Below, piece after piece: positions 10,485 to 22,050 of a DNA stretch of 64,000 nt. How positions within the stretch are numbered: position 1 is the first letter of the stretch; the number at the start of each line of letters is the position of its first letter. The stretch covers positions 124,587,809 to 124,651,808 of the forward strand of contig OX235264.1 in NCBI GenBank assembly GCA_944472135.2. Reading direction: 5' to 3'. The DNA is from Trichobilharzia regenti. Taxonomy: Eukaryota > Platyhelminthes > Trematoda > Strigeidida > Schistosomatidae. A program made the position numbers and the translations under genes. The notes below the pieces were generated by a model, which was given only the letters and a program-made list of their open reading frames with translations, searched no databases and was not told where the DNA came from.

Positions 10485-11310
10485 TTGCAATGTGGCCAGC
10501 AAGGTATCCAATTAAAAAGCAACAAGTGGGCAGAAGAAGCATCCAGAGAAGACAGCACTTCATGTGGACATAGAGAAAACAGAGGTAGGCGATGAAGATT
10601 CCTAGTCAACAGCAACAACAACAGACAACAATCAGCATAAATGGGAGAAGCCTGAAAGAAACAACCTCCTTCACCTACCTGGGAAGCATCGTTTCAACTA
10701 CAGGCGGACAGGACTGACGAGGATATCAAGTCAGGAGGATCGAGAAATCAAGACAAGCTTTCATTACTCCCAAGTCTATGCGGGGATCAACAGCACTCCT
10801 CAACATGAAAAATCAGCTCCGGATTTTCAACAGCAGTGTGAGGTCAGAGCTACTTATTATACCGATCAGAGACTTGGCGGGTCATGACGAGCACGTCCAA
10901 CAAACTACAGACCTTCATCAACAGTTACCTTCTCTCAATACTCAAGATAAAATGGCCAGAAAAGATAAGCAACAGGGATCTTTGGAAGAGAGAACCAACC
11001 CAGCAGGAACTGATTGTTCAACAAACACGTAGGAAGAAATGGAGGTGGATTGCCTGGCCATACTCTGAGGAAACCATCAAGTGGCATCTCTAGACAAGCC
11101 TTCGAGTCGGACCCGAAAGGGAAGCGGGGAGTTGGCCGTCAGTGCAAGGGTGACTTGGAGAAGGTCATGTGAAGAAGAGATGAAAACATGTGGGCAGACT
11201 TTGAGCCAGGTGAAAACTCTAGCAGAGAACCGAACGCAATGGAGAGGCGCGGCTAAAGCCTTATGTTCCTCTGGGAATTAAAGGATATAATTATAATAAT
11301 AACACTATGA
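10485..11310 (+). mobile_element. SR2/RTE-like non-LTR retrotransposon, 3' end
   Basis: Reading frames shift but give the C-terminus of an RTE-type ORF: 'TSFTYLGSIVSTTGG', RIFNSSVRSELL, TFINSYLLSILKIKWPEK, RRKKWRWI, and ALCSSGN at the end. It is followed by ATTAAAGGATATAATTATAA and a TAATAA tail, as in schistosome SR2 elements. 5'-truncated and inactivated by frameshifts. Confidence 0.8.
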
Positions 11311-11869
11311 GACTTTATCAAAGTAAATTTTACTTATGATGGAATTATACTTATAGACATTTCAGTGGCTACTACAATTAAACAGGTCCCATATATGTAT
11401 ATATATCAGGCAACTCTGACAGTAACAATCACCCGAAATTCATAGAGATAGATCATTTTTATATTAATTTGGCTAAACGTTGATGTATGTATAAATATTC
11501 AAATTGGTACAATGCCTTTTGAAGCATCACGCAGAAAGTGGAATTAAACAACATCAGGAATAAATTAGAATAGTAACACAACTGATTCTGACATGTGTAA
11601 TCTTTGCTACTGAAAAGTGAAATTAACATCAAAAAATGTTACATAACAATGTGTTACAAAACAAAGAGAAGAAATAAAGCATACAGTAGATTATAGCAAG
11701 ACAGAGAGAGAGAAAGAGAAGCTATTGTGGCCTAAAATTATTTGATAACATATCGTTGTAGATGGTGCCTTCGTGTTAATCAATGCTACGTTGTATCAAA
11801 GGGAGAGTGGGATATGAGTGAATAACCTAAAGCAAAAGTTAAACGGATAACCCTGTTTTTAGATAACAC

Positions 11870-12240
11870 TTCGAAAGCCAGTCACAGGAAGTATTGATAG
11901 CCAGATGTTTTATCAGCCCAGTTTCGGACTCTTCATAAGTACGCACCCAACACTATGCTTCGAACTGAGAACACCTTTCAGTTACAAGGCAAGCTAGCTC
12001 ATAAACTATTCAGCCACTAGGACGTGATCCAATGACACGCCCATGAATTCCAACATCTGCCAGTTCACTATACAGCGCTACAACTACCCGATGTCATCGA
12101 TGGCGGTTATTTGTTCCAATATCTAACCATCTGACGTACCCTAATGGTCACGACTTCTCACTAAAATTCAGGTGCTAACTACCTACGTAAAAAGGACCAG
12201 CCACCAGTGAGCATCAGAGGAATATTAAGGTTTTGATGGT
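11870..12240 (-). mobile_element. SINE-1, nearly full length
   Basis: Antisense: CAGTCACAGGAAGTATTGAT (tail side), TTTCGGACTCTTCATAAGTA (hammerhead-derived block), box B relic GCTTCGAACTGAG, 'ttacaaggcaagctagctca' (box A side) and the head CCAGTGAGCATCAGAGGAAT. Confidence 0.7.
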
Positions 12241-12254
12241 TTGTAGAGAATTGA

Positions 12255-12485
12255 CTGGTTAGAGTATTTTGTCGTGAGCTGACATCGGTTAGTGAACCAT
12301 CGCGCTGTATTGTAACAGGAAAATGTGCTGGGTTCAAACCCTGGCGGCAAGTGTGCACTGCACTAGGACAGAAAAGGTATCCAATACTCCCTGTGACTGG
12401 TTTTCCGGTGGTTCTCTAACCAATTTCAGCTTATGATGAAAATCCTGTATCCAATTAAATCCCTGAAAACCAACACTTGAAGATT
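12255..12485. mobile_element. SINE-1 fragments, opposed
   Basis: A short minus fragment (GTGAGCTGACATCGGTTAG) abuts a plus fragment with box B GGGTTCAAACCC, CCAATACTCCCTGTGACTGG and the tail AAATCCCTGAAAACC. The hammerhead-derived core is mostly lost. Confidence 0.6.
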
Positions 12486-13039
12486 TGATTTAAAAAACAG
12501 AGCGCGTAAAAACTTTAAATGTACACCCAACAAAAAACAACCACACTGCTAAATCGATATGATCAAATAACACACGGGGTAGGAGATAGATGAGAATAAG
12601 AGCGGTAGGGTTGGTTGGGAAGAAGAATGATGAAATTTAAAATCTACCTATTTAAACATACATTCGAACGAACAAACACCAACAAACCTACACACACGAA
12701 CATGCTCACCACTCAACTCTGAATACACCAGCTTCGTAAATTCAGCTTTACAACCTGATAGACAGATCAATCATGACAATCGTGATGATTAGTGATGAAA
12801 AAAGTAGTAATGACCATGATAGTTGCGATAGTGTAGAGCAGAAGGAGAATAAAAGATAGCAGCGAAAAAGAAGAAGTCGAGATACGAGTAGGAGGAGAGA
12901 ACGAAGAGAAGGTAGGAGTAAAAAGTGGAGAAGAGAGAGGAGGGTGGATGACATTCTGCTATGCAAACAGGCAATGTGACATGCCAAATAAAAAAAACAA
13001 AAACAAAACAAGATGAAAGTAGGAGGAGAGGCTGACTAC

Positions 13040-13099
13040 CTGAATAAGTTGATCGCATGTATTGACCATGCTGTCTCATTGGATAATCGTGATCATATC
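13040..13099 (-). CDS. Exon E, 60-nt cassette exon of putative abLIM/Unc-115-like gene
   Basis: Small minus-strand exon of 60 bp. The acceptor ends ATTATAG and the donor is GTAGTC, weaker than the other donors of this gene. It is phase 1 in and phase 1 out, so exon D joins exon F in frame with or without it. With it, the product gains YDHDYPMRQHGQYMRSTYS between IPSFPS and PRPGYTSSIL. The Tyr/Arg/Ser-rich composition matches its neighbours. Short symmetric exons of this kind are common in flatworms and are often alternatively spliced. RNA-seq is needed to confirm use. Confidence 0.5.
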
Positions 13100-13534
13100 C
13101 TATAATGATAATATTTTTTTAATAATAACAATAGTAACAATAATAACAGAGTGATTTTTGAAAATAGTTCATAGAATTTTAAAGTATTCTCATTATAATC
13201 TTTATTCCAACTTTGACCTTAATAATTTTTCATTTTGTATTGTTTCATTCAATTTTGGCGGCGACAGTTTGTTTAAAATTTGCGCTACCGGAAATCTTCA
13301 TCATTATACCCCATTTAATTTGTCATATCCACTTTGTTTTAATCTATTGAAATATGACCTCCACTAGTGGTATTATTTCCTCTCGAAAGTATTTAAAATG
13401 TTTGTGAACTGCTGATCTGCAAGTCTCTACGAAACTTGGGTGGCAGCGTATCCCAATGCATGTGGCGACTGTTCCTGAGATTTCTAGTACAAACTGCCAC
13501 TGCCTGAGAAATGACACTAACCAATTACTTCCAG

Positions 13535-13790
13535 TCTTTGATCATTCAGTTATGTCCTTAGGTCTTGAAATATACTCCTGAACTTTTTTCAACCTGACTT
13601 TTAACCAAACCTCGGGCGTTTGTCTAAGGAGACAAAGAAGAAGTATCATCATAAGGGATTGGTTTACTCTCCAGGTCAGAAAACATCGTGTCACAGGATC
13701 TATTGTTATTACTATTTTACTTGGGGATCCTAGACGAAAAGGAACTATCATGCACTGAATTCCCCTGATCTGAAACAACTTCAAATTGAA
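13535..13790. repeat. Unnamed dispersed repeat, copy 2
   Basis: Partner of 1315-1560: 'attcagttatgtccttaggt', CAGGTCAGAAAACATCG, TGTCACAGGATCT and 'catgcactgaattcc'. Confidence 0.35.
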
Positions 13791-14415
13791 GTATGCGCTG
13801 AAGATATCACCCAGTAGGTTGATGAAAGCTTCGCAAATTAACCATCCAGCTCAGAGAACACAACCACATCAAAAACAACTTGAGTACATTGCTGAATGGG
13901 CGAAAGGTCAATCCGGTGTTCAGACCACCTCGATTTGATTAGCCAACAAGCGCCACTGGTTGATATGAGTGTTGCTGAAACTACTCGTCTCATTTAATCA
14001 GTCGTATGTAGCCATCTCTTCCAAATATTTTCGGGACTCTTCGGTTGTTTGTATACACGGTCCCACCACAACTAGAACCTGAGATCTCCGAGTTGCGAGA
14101 GTAACATCCTTAAGCATTCGACCATCTGAGCTGGGATTCCGTGACTTGTTAATTCTGATTTCGTCAACTTGTGATGCAGAGATAACCTCTCTGAGCTGGA
14201 TAGTTAATCTGAGAAGCTTTCATTGCCCCACCGCTCGACAACATCTTCAGCGCATACTTCAATTTGAATTGAAGTGAGCTTTTGGATTTCTCCACGAGTT
14301 TATTAGTTATCTTTCCTGGTGAAGTATTCACTGGAGATTTCGCCTATTAGGGCAAAGAAAGCTTCTCAAATTAATTATCAAGCTCAGAGAACACAACCAC
14401 ATCAAAAGCATCTAC
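13785..14415. repeat. Compound repeat with pLTR-like and tRNA-like pieces
   Basis: A 90-bp block (GAAGTATGCGCTGAAGATAT ... GATGAAAGCTT ... CAGCTCAGAGAACACAACCA) occurs at 13788-13873 plus, again at 14195-14280 minus, and in part at 14345-14405 plus. Another copy is at 42665-42750. Between them lies a minus-strand tRNA-like stretch (GCTCAGATGGTCGAATGC). The pattern CTGAAGA, stem, GAAAGC recalls the pseudo-LTR of Penelope-like elements. Confidence 0.5.
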
Positions 14416-15325
14416 ACGAGCTAGAAATCTTCCCCATCATATCTAGAGTTAGCTTAATTCGACGCCTTTGGTGAGCACTGGTTTCATCTTGACACATACA
14501 CATCAAAATCCAAGGCAGTGAAACAACTTTTTTGCATGTTGCTGTCATGAACTGTTTATTGATTATGTAATTAGTAATTTTGAAGTTTATACAGTCAACA
14601 AATCTTTGAAGTTGGAAAGATTTCTTTGCCGAGGTAAAGTTGAAACAAGCAACAACTGTGAAAATAAAGCTAAAGAACTTTGGTGAATTCGTAAATTGTT
14701 CAGTCATTAAATCCACAGTGGACCTGATCTATCCTAACACTGGATGAGTATTTTTGGTTTTCGTCAACTGTATGTTTCCCCCCCCCTTGGCCCCTGGTAA
14801 ATTTCTTCCCTTTATTACCACTGTTATTAACTTGACTCGCGTTCAATTTTAGCTGAATTTCAGTCAACCTTGTTAGTTATGTCGAAAACAGACAGACAGT
14901 TACTTTACGTAACCTAATTCATAACGTGGTCAGTAATACGGACGATTTCGTTAACCCCTTCGATGGAACCTACACAAATTCTACAGTCACTTAAGGAGGA
15001 GGATCAGAGTGGTGAATAAGTCAAGAAACACGATGATTTTCAATTATTCCAATGAATTTATAAACAGGAATTGGCTTAATCTAAATATGAGGACCCCTAC
15101 AAGAATTTGGGAGGCCTCTTTTGCAACATATACAAGAAAGTTATTATATAAACTACATTTTAACGTTGCATTACTTATGGATAAACGTCTTCTGATTGGT
15201 CGATAGGGACTTTTCAGGGTTCCTTATTCGGCTGGAATAGATTAGAGTCACCCAAAAAAGACATACGAATGGAAATATTGAAAACCACGAAAAAAGAGAC
15301 ACGACAATGACAAAAGAAAACTCAC

Positions 15326-15436
15326 TTGAAGGAAAACTTGGTATAGTGCCAGAACGACCACCTGTACTAGAATATTCTAATCGATAAGAAAGACTATGAC
15401 CACCTCGACGATCTCTTCTGGTATCACGTGAAGGAG
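15326..15436 (-). CDS. Exon D of putative abLIM/Unc-115-like gene
   Basis: Minus-strand exon of 111 bp. The acceptor follows a pyrimidine-rich tract and ends TTCGAAG; the donor is GTGAGT at 15325. It is symmetric (phase 1 in, phase 1 out), so it could be skipped without shifting the frame. It encodes PSRDTRRDRRGGHSLSYRLE and then a Ser/Gly/Pro-rich run ending IPSFPS. Composition is typical of the disordered actin-binding linker of cytoskeletal LIM proteins. No catalytic motif is present. Confidence 0.65.
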
Positions 15437-15633
15437 CTTCGAAGAAGGCATGAGGGAAAGTGAAAATTAAAGAAAATGATATTAATGATGTTAAGAATAA
15501 TATCAAATTAAATGCCATGTCTTTTATTAAGGTGCTTGTCAATACAGGGATTACAATCTATTTCAGAATGTAACACTTTATCAGAGAAAAATCCTGAATT
15601 CGACTGAATACGTATCCATTTGATTAGTACTGT

Positions 15634-15960
15634 CGCAACGACAGAAGACAAGATTCAGGCAACAGGTCATTTATTGAGAAAATCAAGAAGTATTTATAGA
15701 TTTTTATGTACATTATTATTAGCGTTATTGTTAGCATTTTAAGTAGTCAATGACCACAGAAGTAGATCTAGCGTTAAAGTTGTGATCAAGAAATAATTTC
15801 ATTGAACAACTGCTTGCCACAAGGTTTAAACCTTCAGAAAATCGACAACCAATCAGAACAATTTATTGTCCATTGACCTAACCGATCGGAAATCTGCTGG
15901 AAAATGGATAAATTTGGTGTGTTTTCCATTATTAAAAAAATTCTGTTACGAAGTCTCTTA
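15634..15960 (+). mobile_element. LTR-like dispersed repeat
   Basis: Starts TGTCGCAACGACAGAAGACA, then CAGGCAACAGGTCATTTATT, GAGAAAATCAAGAAGTATTT and 'atttttatgtacattattat'. It lies immediately upstream, in gene direction, of exon D. Confidence 0.45.
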
Positions 15961-16567
15961 TCTTCGCTTATTACAATATTACCTACCAAAGGAGATAGGA
16001 AGCAAACGCCTGTGGGGAAAGGCAGTTAGCCTCCTCTTTTGAACAAGTTAAATCATATCGTGTGATTGGAAAGCATGAACAATTACAAAAGTATTTTAGA
16101 AACAATTATATGTAGCCACTTAAAGGATATTAAAAACAACAGAAGTTGGAAAAGTTGAGTAAAAAAATGTTAAGTGGACAAGAAGATTGACAAGTGAAAT
16201 ACCAACAATTACAACAGCATCAACAACAGAAGAATAGAACACAGTGTGATTCCCTGCAGCACAAGTATTTATTTGGTCAAATATGTGATGGACAGAAGTG
16301 ATTTTTTTTTTAAATCTTTTATTACCACTTCACTTCTACACGTCTTCTACAATCTTTCAAAAGAATCTTTATTTCCGCCATCTTCCCCACTTCATCCGTT
16401 GCTCCAGCATTCAAGAATCTCATGGAAGATATCACACACAATATACTACTCAAAACTTCTCAGTAGTGCGTGGGAGTCAAAGAAGTATTTTTTAGGGATT
16501 AAACAAATTTATTGGCAGATTTTGTTGTGAAATGCCCCAGTAAAACTATCTAAACAGTTCCGAAGAC

Positions 16568-16603
<36 letters not shown>

Positions 16604-17080
16604 ACTCGCCGTCCAAAAAAGACGGTCTGTACAAGGGGAAGTCAGATAAAGACTCGATAAAGCTATCAATAGAACTCATTATGCTACAAAACTCGTCTTC
16701 CTTAATATCGAAAACCAAATGGGTGCTTCAACAATCTAGAAAAGAATATTTAAAACGTTTTAAAATTCCCCTTTACGTTCAGAGCGGAAAATAAAGCTGT
16801 ACACCAGTACATCTCGATTCCATTCTGTTTTCTGAAATCCTTTGTAGCTTGCTACACAACTTTTAGTATGTTCTAATTTGCTCCACACACACACACACGC
16901 ACACACATAAATAATCTCCATCTAACTGACAAACACACGCTGAACTCATTGTTTCTCATTCATGTTCCAATTGAGGGTTTGGCATGCGATATTCTTGTGA
17001 TAGGAAGTCACTGGATAATACACTGGATTTGGTGTTCCAAATATACGCTTATGTTATCTTATCATTATTTGACTTCGTGG
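15960..17080. other. Non-coding spacer with simple repeats
   Basis: No gene was recognised. It holds a (TA)n run at 16574-16603 and a (CA)n run at 16887-16910. Short open frames here are AT-rich and resemble no family. Confidence 0.5.
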
Positions 17081-17084
17081 AGGA

Positions 17085-17195
17085 ATTCATCGTAAGCTGA
17101 CATCACTTAGAGAACCAGTGGAAAATTTACAAGGAGTACTGAACAGCTGCTTTGTCCTAGTTTGCGAATCTTCAGCAAAAATGGTCGCACTGAAT
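17085..17195 (-). mobile_element. SINE-1 fragment, opposite strand
   Basis: Antisense tail and centre: 'gtaagctgacatcacttaga', AAGGAGTACTGAACAGCTG, TTTGTCCTAGTTTGCGAATC. Confidence 0.6.
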
Positions 17196-17197
17196 TG

Positions 17198-17455
17198 ACG
17201 AAAATTAGAATTCATGCACAGGCCATTGGATCGGGTCCCGACAGCGCAATGGTCTGCAAACTCGCCTTGTAAACAGAAGATCCTGGTTTCGAGTCCTAGC
17301 GGTTGGCGCATACTGATGAAGAGTTCCAAACTAGGACGAAGTAGCTGTCAAGTACTCCCAGGTTTTCCAGTGGTTCCCTAAGTGATGTCAGCTCATGATG
17401 AAATCTTCCATCCAATCAAACAAAATCCCTACGAAATCAATAATTGAAAGTTCTT
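17198..17455 (+). mobile_element. SINE-1, well-preserved copy
   Basis: Shows GGGTCCCGACAGCGCAATGG (box A side), 'ctcgccttgtaaacagaag', box B-like GGTTTCGAGTCCTA, GCGCATACTGATGAAGAG, AACTAGGACGAAG, CAGGTTTTCCAGTGGTTCCC, and the tail AAACAAAATCCCTACGAAAT. It carries the 3-nt extension after CTGATGA typical of the family here. Confidence 0.75.
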
Positions 17456-17939
17456 ATTATTTCTCTATTCCTTTGCATACCGAGCGAGACACAGGGTTCA
17501 AAACCTTCAGCTCTGAAGTTTCAGTAGGGGTAAATTTACTTACTATTATTAATATTTTTTCCTCTTTTCCGGGTTTACTGCATACCGTGAATAAACAAGG
17601 CGACGTTTGGAAGTTCGTCGGTCGAGTATCAAACGTGGGTTTTGTCATCGCGTTAAATCGCAAATTACTCAGAGCTTCAGTTGTGCAAAGATCTGGACTA
17701 AGTTCCTCTGAACAGATAAATCTTGTCCTGTGTGTAGTTATGAAGGAGGTAATCACCGATGATGATACATCAATATCAGAAGAGTAATAATTTGTGTTTT
17801 CTAGAATCCAGCTGTTGACAGTCAAACACATTCTTTACTCCACAAACAATATGAAACTTGAAATAATAGAGACAATCTGTAGACGCAGTGGGGGTTGGAT
17901 TATTTCTTCATAATTCACAGAATAACTCAACCTTGCAAA

Positions 17940-18125
17940 TCTAGGATTTATGATCGGTAGAATGCCAACCTTGGTGACTGAACGGTTGATTTATAACCCG
18001 AAGTCCCTGGTTTCGACCGTCTGGTGCCAAAGTGTCTCACACCAGACCAAAATGGAATTTCAGTGACCTTTGATTTTCAGAGATCCCGTAACTAATATCA
18101 ATTTATGACGAAATGTTCATGTGAC
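17940..18125 (+). mobile_element. SINE-1, diverged
   Basis: Contains 'ttggtgactgaacggttgat' and a box B relic GGTTTCGACCGTC, then a degenerate centre and 'taactaatatcaatttatga'. Confidence 0.5.
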
Positions 18126-18247
18126 GTGAAATACACACGCGAACAGAAAAATAAAAAGTAGCAAATCGTGCTTACGAATTTTAAAGAATTACCTACACAT
18201 ACACACACCGACACGGACAAGAGCAGACAGTCAAGAGATGAACTTAC

Positions 18248-18383
18248 ATGTATATCCATGTCGTTTATATCGTGTTTTATACCCAGGTTCAACATTCGCA
18301 TTCGGTGATCGTGATGCTGATATTGGATCCAAGTCAACTTCATGGATTTGTGATTTACTTGCTTCCAGCTCTTGAATTAACGC
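18248..18383 (-). CDS. Exon C of putative abLIM/Unc-115-like gene
   Basis: Minus-strand exon of 136 bp. The acceptor ends TTTAAAG and the donor is GTAAGT at 18247. It begins in phase 0 exactly where exon B ends and leaves in phase 1. It encodes ALIQELEASKSQIHEVDLDP, which completes the helix started in exon B, and then a Ser/Arg/Tyr-rich linker with GYKTRYKRHGYT. The introns on both sides (12.2 kb and 2.8 kb) are filled with repeats. The clean junction supports a real exon. The linker itself names no domain. Confidence 0.7.
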
Positions 18384-18429
18384 CTTTAAATGATAATGAA
18401 TAAACAATAAATATGAATAGGTCAATTAA

Positions 18430-19540
18430 AAACTTTGATTCACTTTTATTAGCTTTTGTTTTACTGAGACATATAAATTGTCTCATAGTGGTGAATGAAT
18501 TTTCAAACTTGAAGTTTTATCCACAAACGTTTCAGTGTTCATCTGGTCATTATCTTCAGTGCAACTTTACTCCAACAAATTAGCGTATTTTAATTCCTAT
18601 TTCTGCTTGTTCTAACGGACAACCTTCTTTGTTAGCCATCAATCAAGTGGTGATTTATAAATGAACTGACATGAAAGCCTAATTGGACAGTTTCGATTGG
18701 TTAATTTATGGCTTAATTTTCTGAGGGATTTAAATGTTATGCAGCCAATCAAATTTGTGTATTTATTTGTGGCTTTATTTTCTAAGGGTTCGTACGCACA
18801 AGGATACCAAATATTCTTTTTAAACAAAGGTTACTGTTGTTCCGATCTTCTTTTTTCAAGTCTGACCTTCGTATCGATCTCAGTGTGTGCAGGAAATAAT
18901 TTCAAGTGACTAGTTGGTTATATCATCGTGGTCTAGGGGGTGCATTCTATTCAGCAACCTAGAGAAAGTGACGAAATCAGTTACAACACGTCATAGCAAT
19001 TCTTTATTGTTAAACACTAGAATTGATAATAATTATAAAACTTCGCGGAATACACCCATTGGATCATAGGAATTATTAAAAAAACGGTTTTAGCGAAGAA
19101 AATTTTCTTTTTAACCAAGTTACCGTCAACTGGATAGCTGTACATTCGTGTATTTATGACAAGTGGGTGCGAAAGTTCCAGAATAATTTTCGGTCAAGAG
19201 TCAAATTAATAAAATTACAGTTGAGAATCAAAATACCATAATAAACAAAGGGGTCAGGCGGATAAAGCTCAAACAGATTAGCATCATAATTAGTGAGAAG
19301 ATTGACAGTGATTATGCGATTAGGGTTGAGAAATGTAGAAGTAACAACAATAGATAGACAGGATGTTTGGATTACGAAATCTAGTGGGATCATAACTAAC
19401 GTGACAAATAATTGTTTATGCAATCAGGGTTTAAATATGTAGAAATAATAAAATGACAAAATAGACAGGAAGTTCGGATATGAAAATATGGTAGTGTAAA
19501 TAGGGACTAAGAAAAAGTTAAAAATAACAGGATGTTTGGA
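18430..19540. other. Non-coding spacer
   Basis: No gene was recognised. A weak PLE-like phrase ('cgtttcagtgttcatctggt' and 'cttcagtgcaact') occurs at 18525-18570. Confidence 0.4.
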
Positions 19541-19544
19541 TAAG

Positions 19545-20520
19545 AAAGCCAATGGGACAGTCACTATTAGGAATATTACCTGTTTATGGTGGCCATGACA
19601 GGAACAAGGGTTGGACGTATTTCTTTTGGATGCATAACGTGTGTTTCAACTTTTGGATAGCTAGTGCCTCAGATGTCATAGTTTCATTCTTTTTGATAGG
19701 TTAGATCTAATCTTGCATATGACTCTGAAGGATTTTTCAAAAGGCGGTGAATGTCCTGAATTGACCAGATGTTCCGTCACCGAACTATACACACGTTTCC
19801 GTTCCCCTTCTTCTAGCCATGTTGGACAGCGTTTACGACCGCGTTTTCCAAGTTGGCGCATGGTACGGCCGATGTACTCAGCTAGTAAGCTGGTATATGC
19901 ACGTTGAGTTGGCCCAGTGCGACAGCTTGTCTTTAGCGTTCTGGCTAAATAATTTGTTGCGGGAAAACTTCTATCGAAGGCTCGTGGCAGAATATATTTT
20001 CCTTAGAGATTTGCAGAGCCGTTTACGAAGGATTCTTCTACAATGCCACCTTTGAATTCTAGATTAAGCAGAACTATTTTCTTCGGGACTTGTTCGGAGT
20101 TCTTTTTGGATTTGAGATTCTTGTCTGTCAACCTGGGTGTGAAACCGTTTTCCATCAGAGTACCTTGGAGATTACGTAGTTCTTCGTCAATCACTTCCTC
20201 GCTGCATATCTTCCAAATCCTCAAGGTTCCTCTTTCTGCTAAGAGGCACGAAATTTTGAAAATTGATGAATTGTTCATTCCACGTAGGCTTTTTGTATAT
20301 AAACCTTTTCAGAGAGTTGTTGGAGTTTTCTTGTCAGATTGACGTTGAGGAAGTGGAACAGCTTCAAGAGTAAAGTCGATGTTTTGATGGGCATTGTTGA
20401 AGGTTTACAGTAAGTTTTCAAGGTCAAGGTTGTCATCATAAATGATGAAAGTATGATCAGTGTATCTCTTGTAGAGATGGAGGTCGTCGATAGTTGATGA
20501 TAAAGCAGTTGTTTTTTACA
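19545..20520 (-). pseudogene. Penelope-like element, RT end plus GIY-YIG tail
   Basis: The minus strand reads in broken frames: LYKRYTDHTFIIYDDN (reverse-transcriptase palm; the catalytic DD is changed to DH), 'NNAHQNIDFTLE', LRNLQGTLMENGFTPR, VLLNLEFKGG, then AEYIGRTMRQLGKRGRKRCP (GIY-YIG core), SSVTEHLVNSGHS and ALAIQ-KHTLCIQK. This is the order expected for a PLE C-terminal half. The catalytic change, stops and frameshifts show that it is dead. Confidence 0.75.
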
Positions 20521-20849
20521 CTTGTCATAAAAATTCTACAATAACATATTTGGCAGGCATTTTATATTACGCAAATAATGTCAGACGCGAAATAACTAAC
20601 CTTCTTTCCACAAGTAAATAAACAATTTTCCCTCATTCTTATACCAAAAAGTCTTAACTGTTATTATTCCTATTGTATTTACAGTGGCCTTGTTTCCTTT
20701 TGTTGTTTTTTTTCAGAATTGTAAGCACATGTGAATTGTATAATAATTTTATTGTTCTGCTTTTCCCTTTATCATGCGGCTATGTCAAGAGAATATTGAA
20801 TTCAATATTCCATAACATGCTAAGATTTCCATACTGCATTGATAATATT

Positions 20850-21227
20850 GTTTGATTGGATGGAGGATTTCATCATGAGTTGACCTTAGTTAGAGATCCG
20901 CTGGAAAATATTCAGGTAACTACTGGACAGTCGTTTCGCCCTAGTTTAGGACTCTTCAGCAATACGGACCCACCTCACTGGGGCTCGAACCCAGGACCTT
21001 CTGGTTACAAGACCAGCGTTCTCGTAGACCGCTGAGACATTGAGACCCAAGCCAGTGGCCAGCCCATGAATTCTAGCTGCTGTCAATTCATGACATAGCG
21101 CGACCATTTCGCAATGTATTCTTCGATGAGTTACTGCCAAACCTTTAACCGGCTGTACCCTAATGGCCACTAGAACCCCAGGTCACTGCTTGAAAGTACC
21201 AGTCGCTAGTGAGCATCAGATTAATTT
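20850..21227 (-). mobile_element. SINE-1, nearly full length
   Basis: Antisense: 'catcatgagttgaccttagt' (tail), TTTAGGACTCTTCAGCAATA, box B GGGGCTCGAACCCAGG, 'ttctggttacaagaccagcg', and the head CGCTAGTGAGCATCAGATTA. Confidence 0.75.
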
Positions 21228-21390
21228 TCAGTGGGTGCATGCTGCCGAAGAGTCCCGAACTAAGATGAAACAGCGGTCCAGTAATCCCAGTTTTTCTATT
21301 GGTTCTCTAACTAATGTTAGATAATGCTGAAATCCTCCATTCAATCAAACAAAATCCCTACAAAACCAATAAGTGAATATTGTTTGAAAC
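21228..21390 (+). mobile_element. SINE-1, centre to tail
   Basis: GGGTGCATGCTGCCGAAGAG, then TAAGATGAAACAGCGGTCCA, 'ctattggttctctaactaat' and the tail AAACAAAATCCCTACAAAAC. It joins the minus copy directly, head to centre. Confidence 0.7.
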
Positions 21391-21479
21391 AAACCTACTA
21401 TCATTATCACTGTGATTATTATTAATATAGACATTTTTCTCATTTTGCACATAAATGACATTATCCCTACCTTAAATAC

Positions 21480-22050
21480 AGAAAAGTTCCTATGATTAAC
21501 TTTATTGATTGAATAACAGATTAGTTATGGGGTGTCAAAATAAATAGTGATAATCGTGCTAGGCTGAAATCGCTTACAAAATATTGTAAAACGGGAGACA
21601 ATGGTGGTGATTAATCATAATAGGTTTGTAGAGTGTGGGGTAGGAAAACTGTCAAGTTAGCGAGTTCAAGGTTGTAGAACGTGTCAGGTGAGTGGCTAGT
21701 ACAAAGTGGTCTGTGTTAAACAGGAGATAGTAAGACTACACTGAGAGGTTCATAATGAGATAACAAATGTGTGAAATGAAACAGGTGGAGGTATATATTG
21801 AGAAAAGAGGTAATATCACTAATAATAATAAGTCCGGATAGTATAAATGAAAAATTCGATAGTATTGAGGGAATGTTTGCATAAAGGGCATAAATTATGA
21901 CGAATATTAATAATAATTGTAATAATAAGCAAAGAAAGAAAAACAACCAAGAGGGTTAAGGGGAAGGAGCACTCTTGGTGAGAAGAAAAATCTTCAATCC
22001 AAGGTTGGCCACGGTAGGAACAGCGTCTGGACGTGTTCTTTTTTGGATAC
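21480..22050 (-). mobile_element. PLE family 2, left (inverted) arm
   Basis: Reverse complement of the PLE-2 3' region seen at 22060-22480, 36430-37070 and 48330-48860: 'ccacactctacaaacctatt', 'caacttgacagttttcctac', TTTATGCCCTTTATGCAAAC, CACCAAGAGTGCTCCTTCCC. It is back to back with the plus copy that follows. Confidence 0.75.

Noticed and set aside
12748..13011. Minus-strand frame rich in Leu/Ser/Phe, 87 codons
   Set aside because: It is the antisense of an AAG/GAG-rich tract in the intron just after the 60-nt exon. Low complexity, no domain.
17395..17831. Two overlapping opposite frames of about 125-130 codons
   Set aside because: Mutual antisense shadows next to a SINE tail. Neither shows a recognisable domain or splice context.
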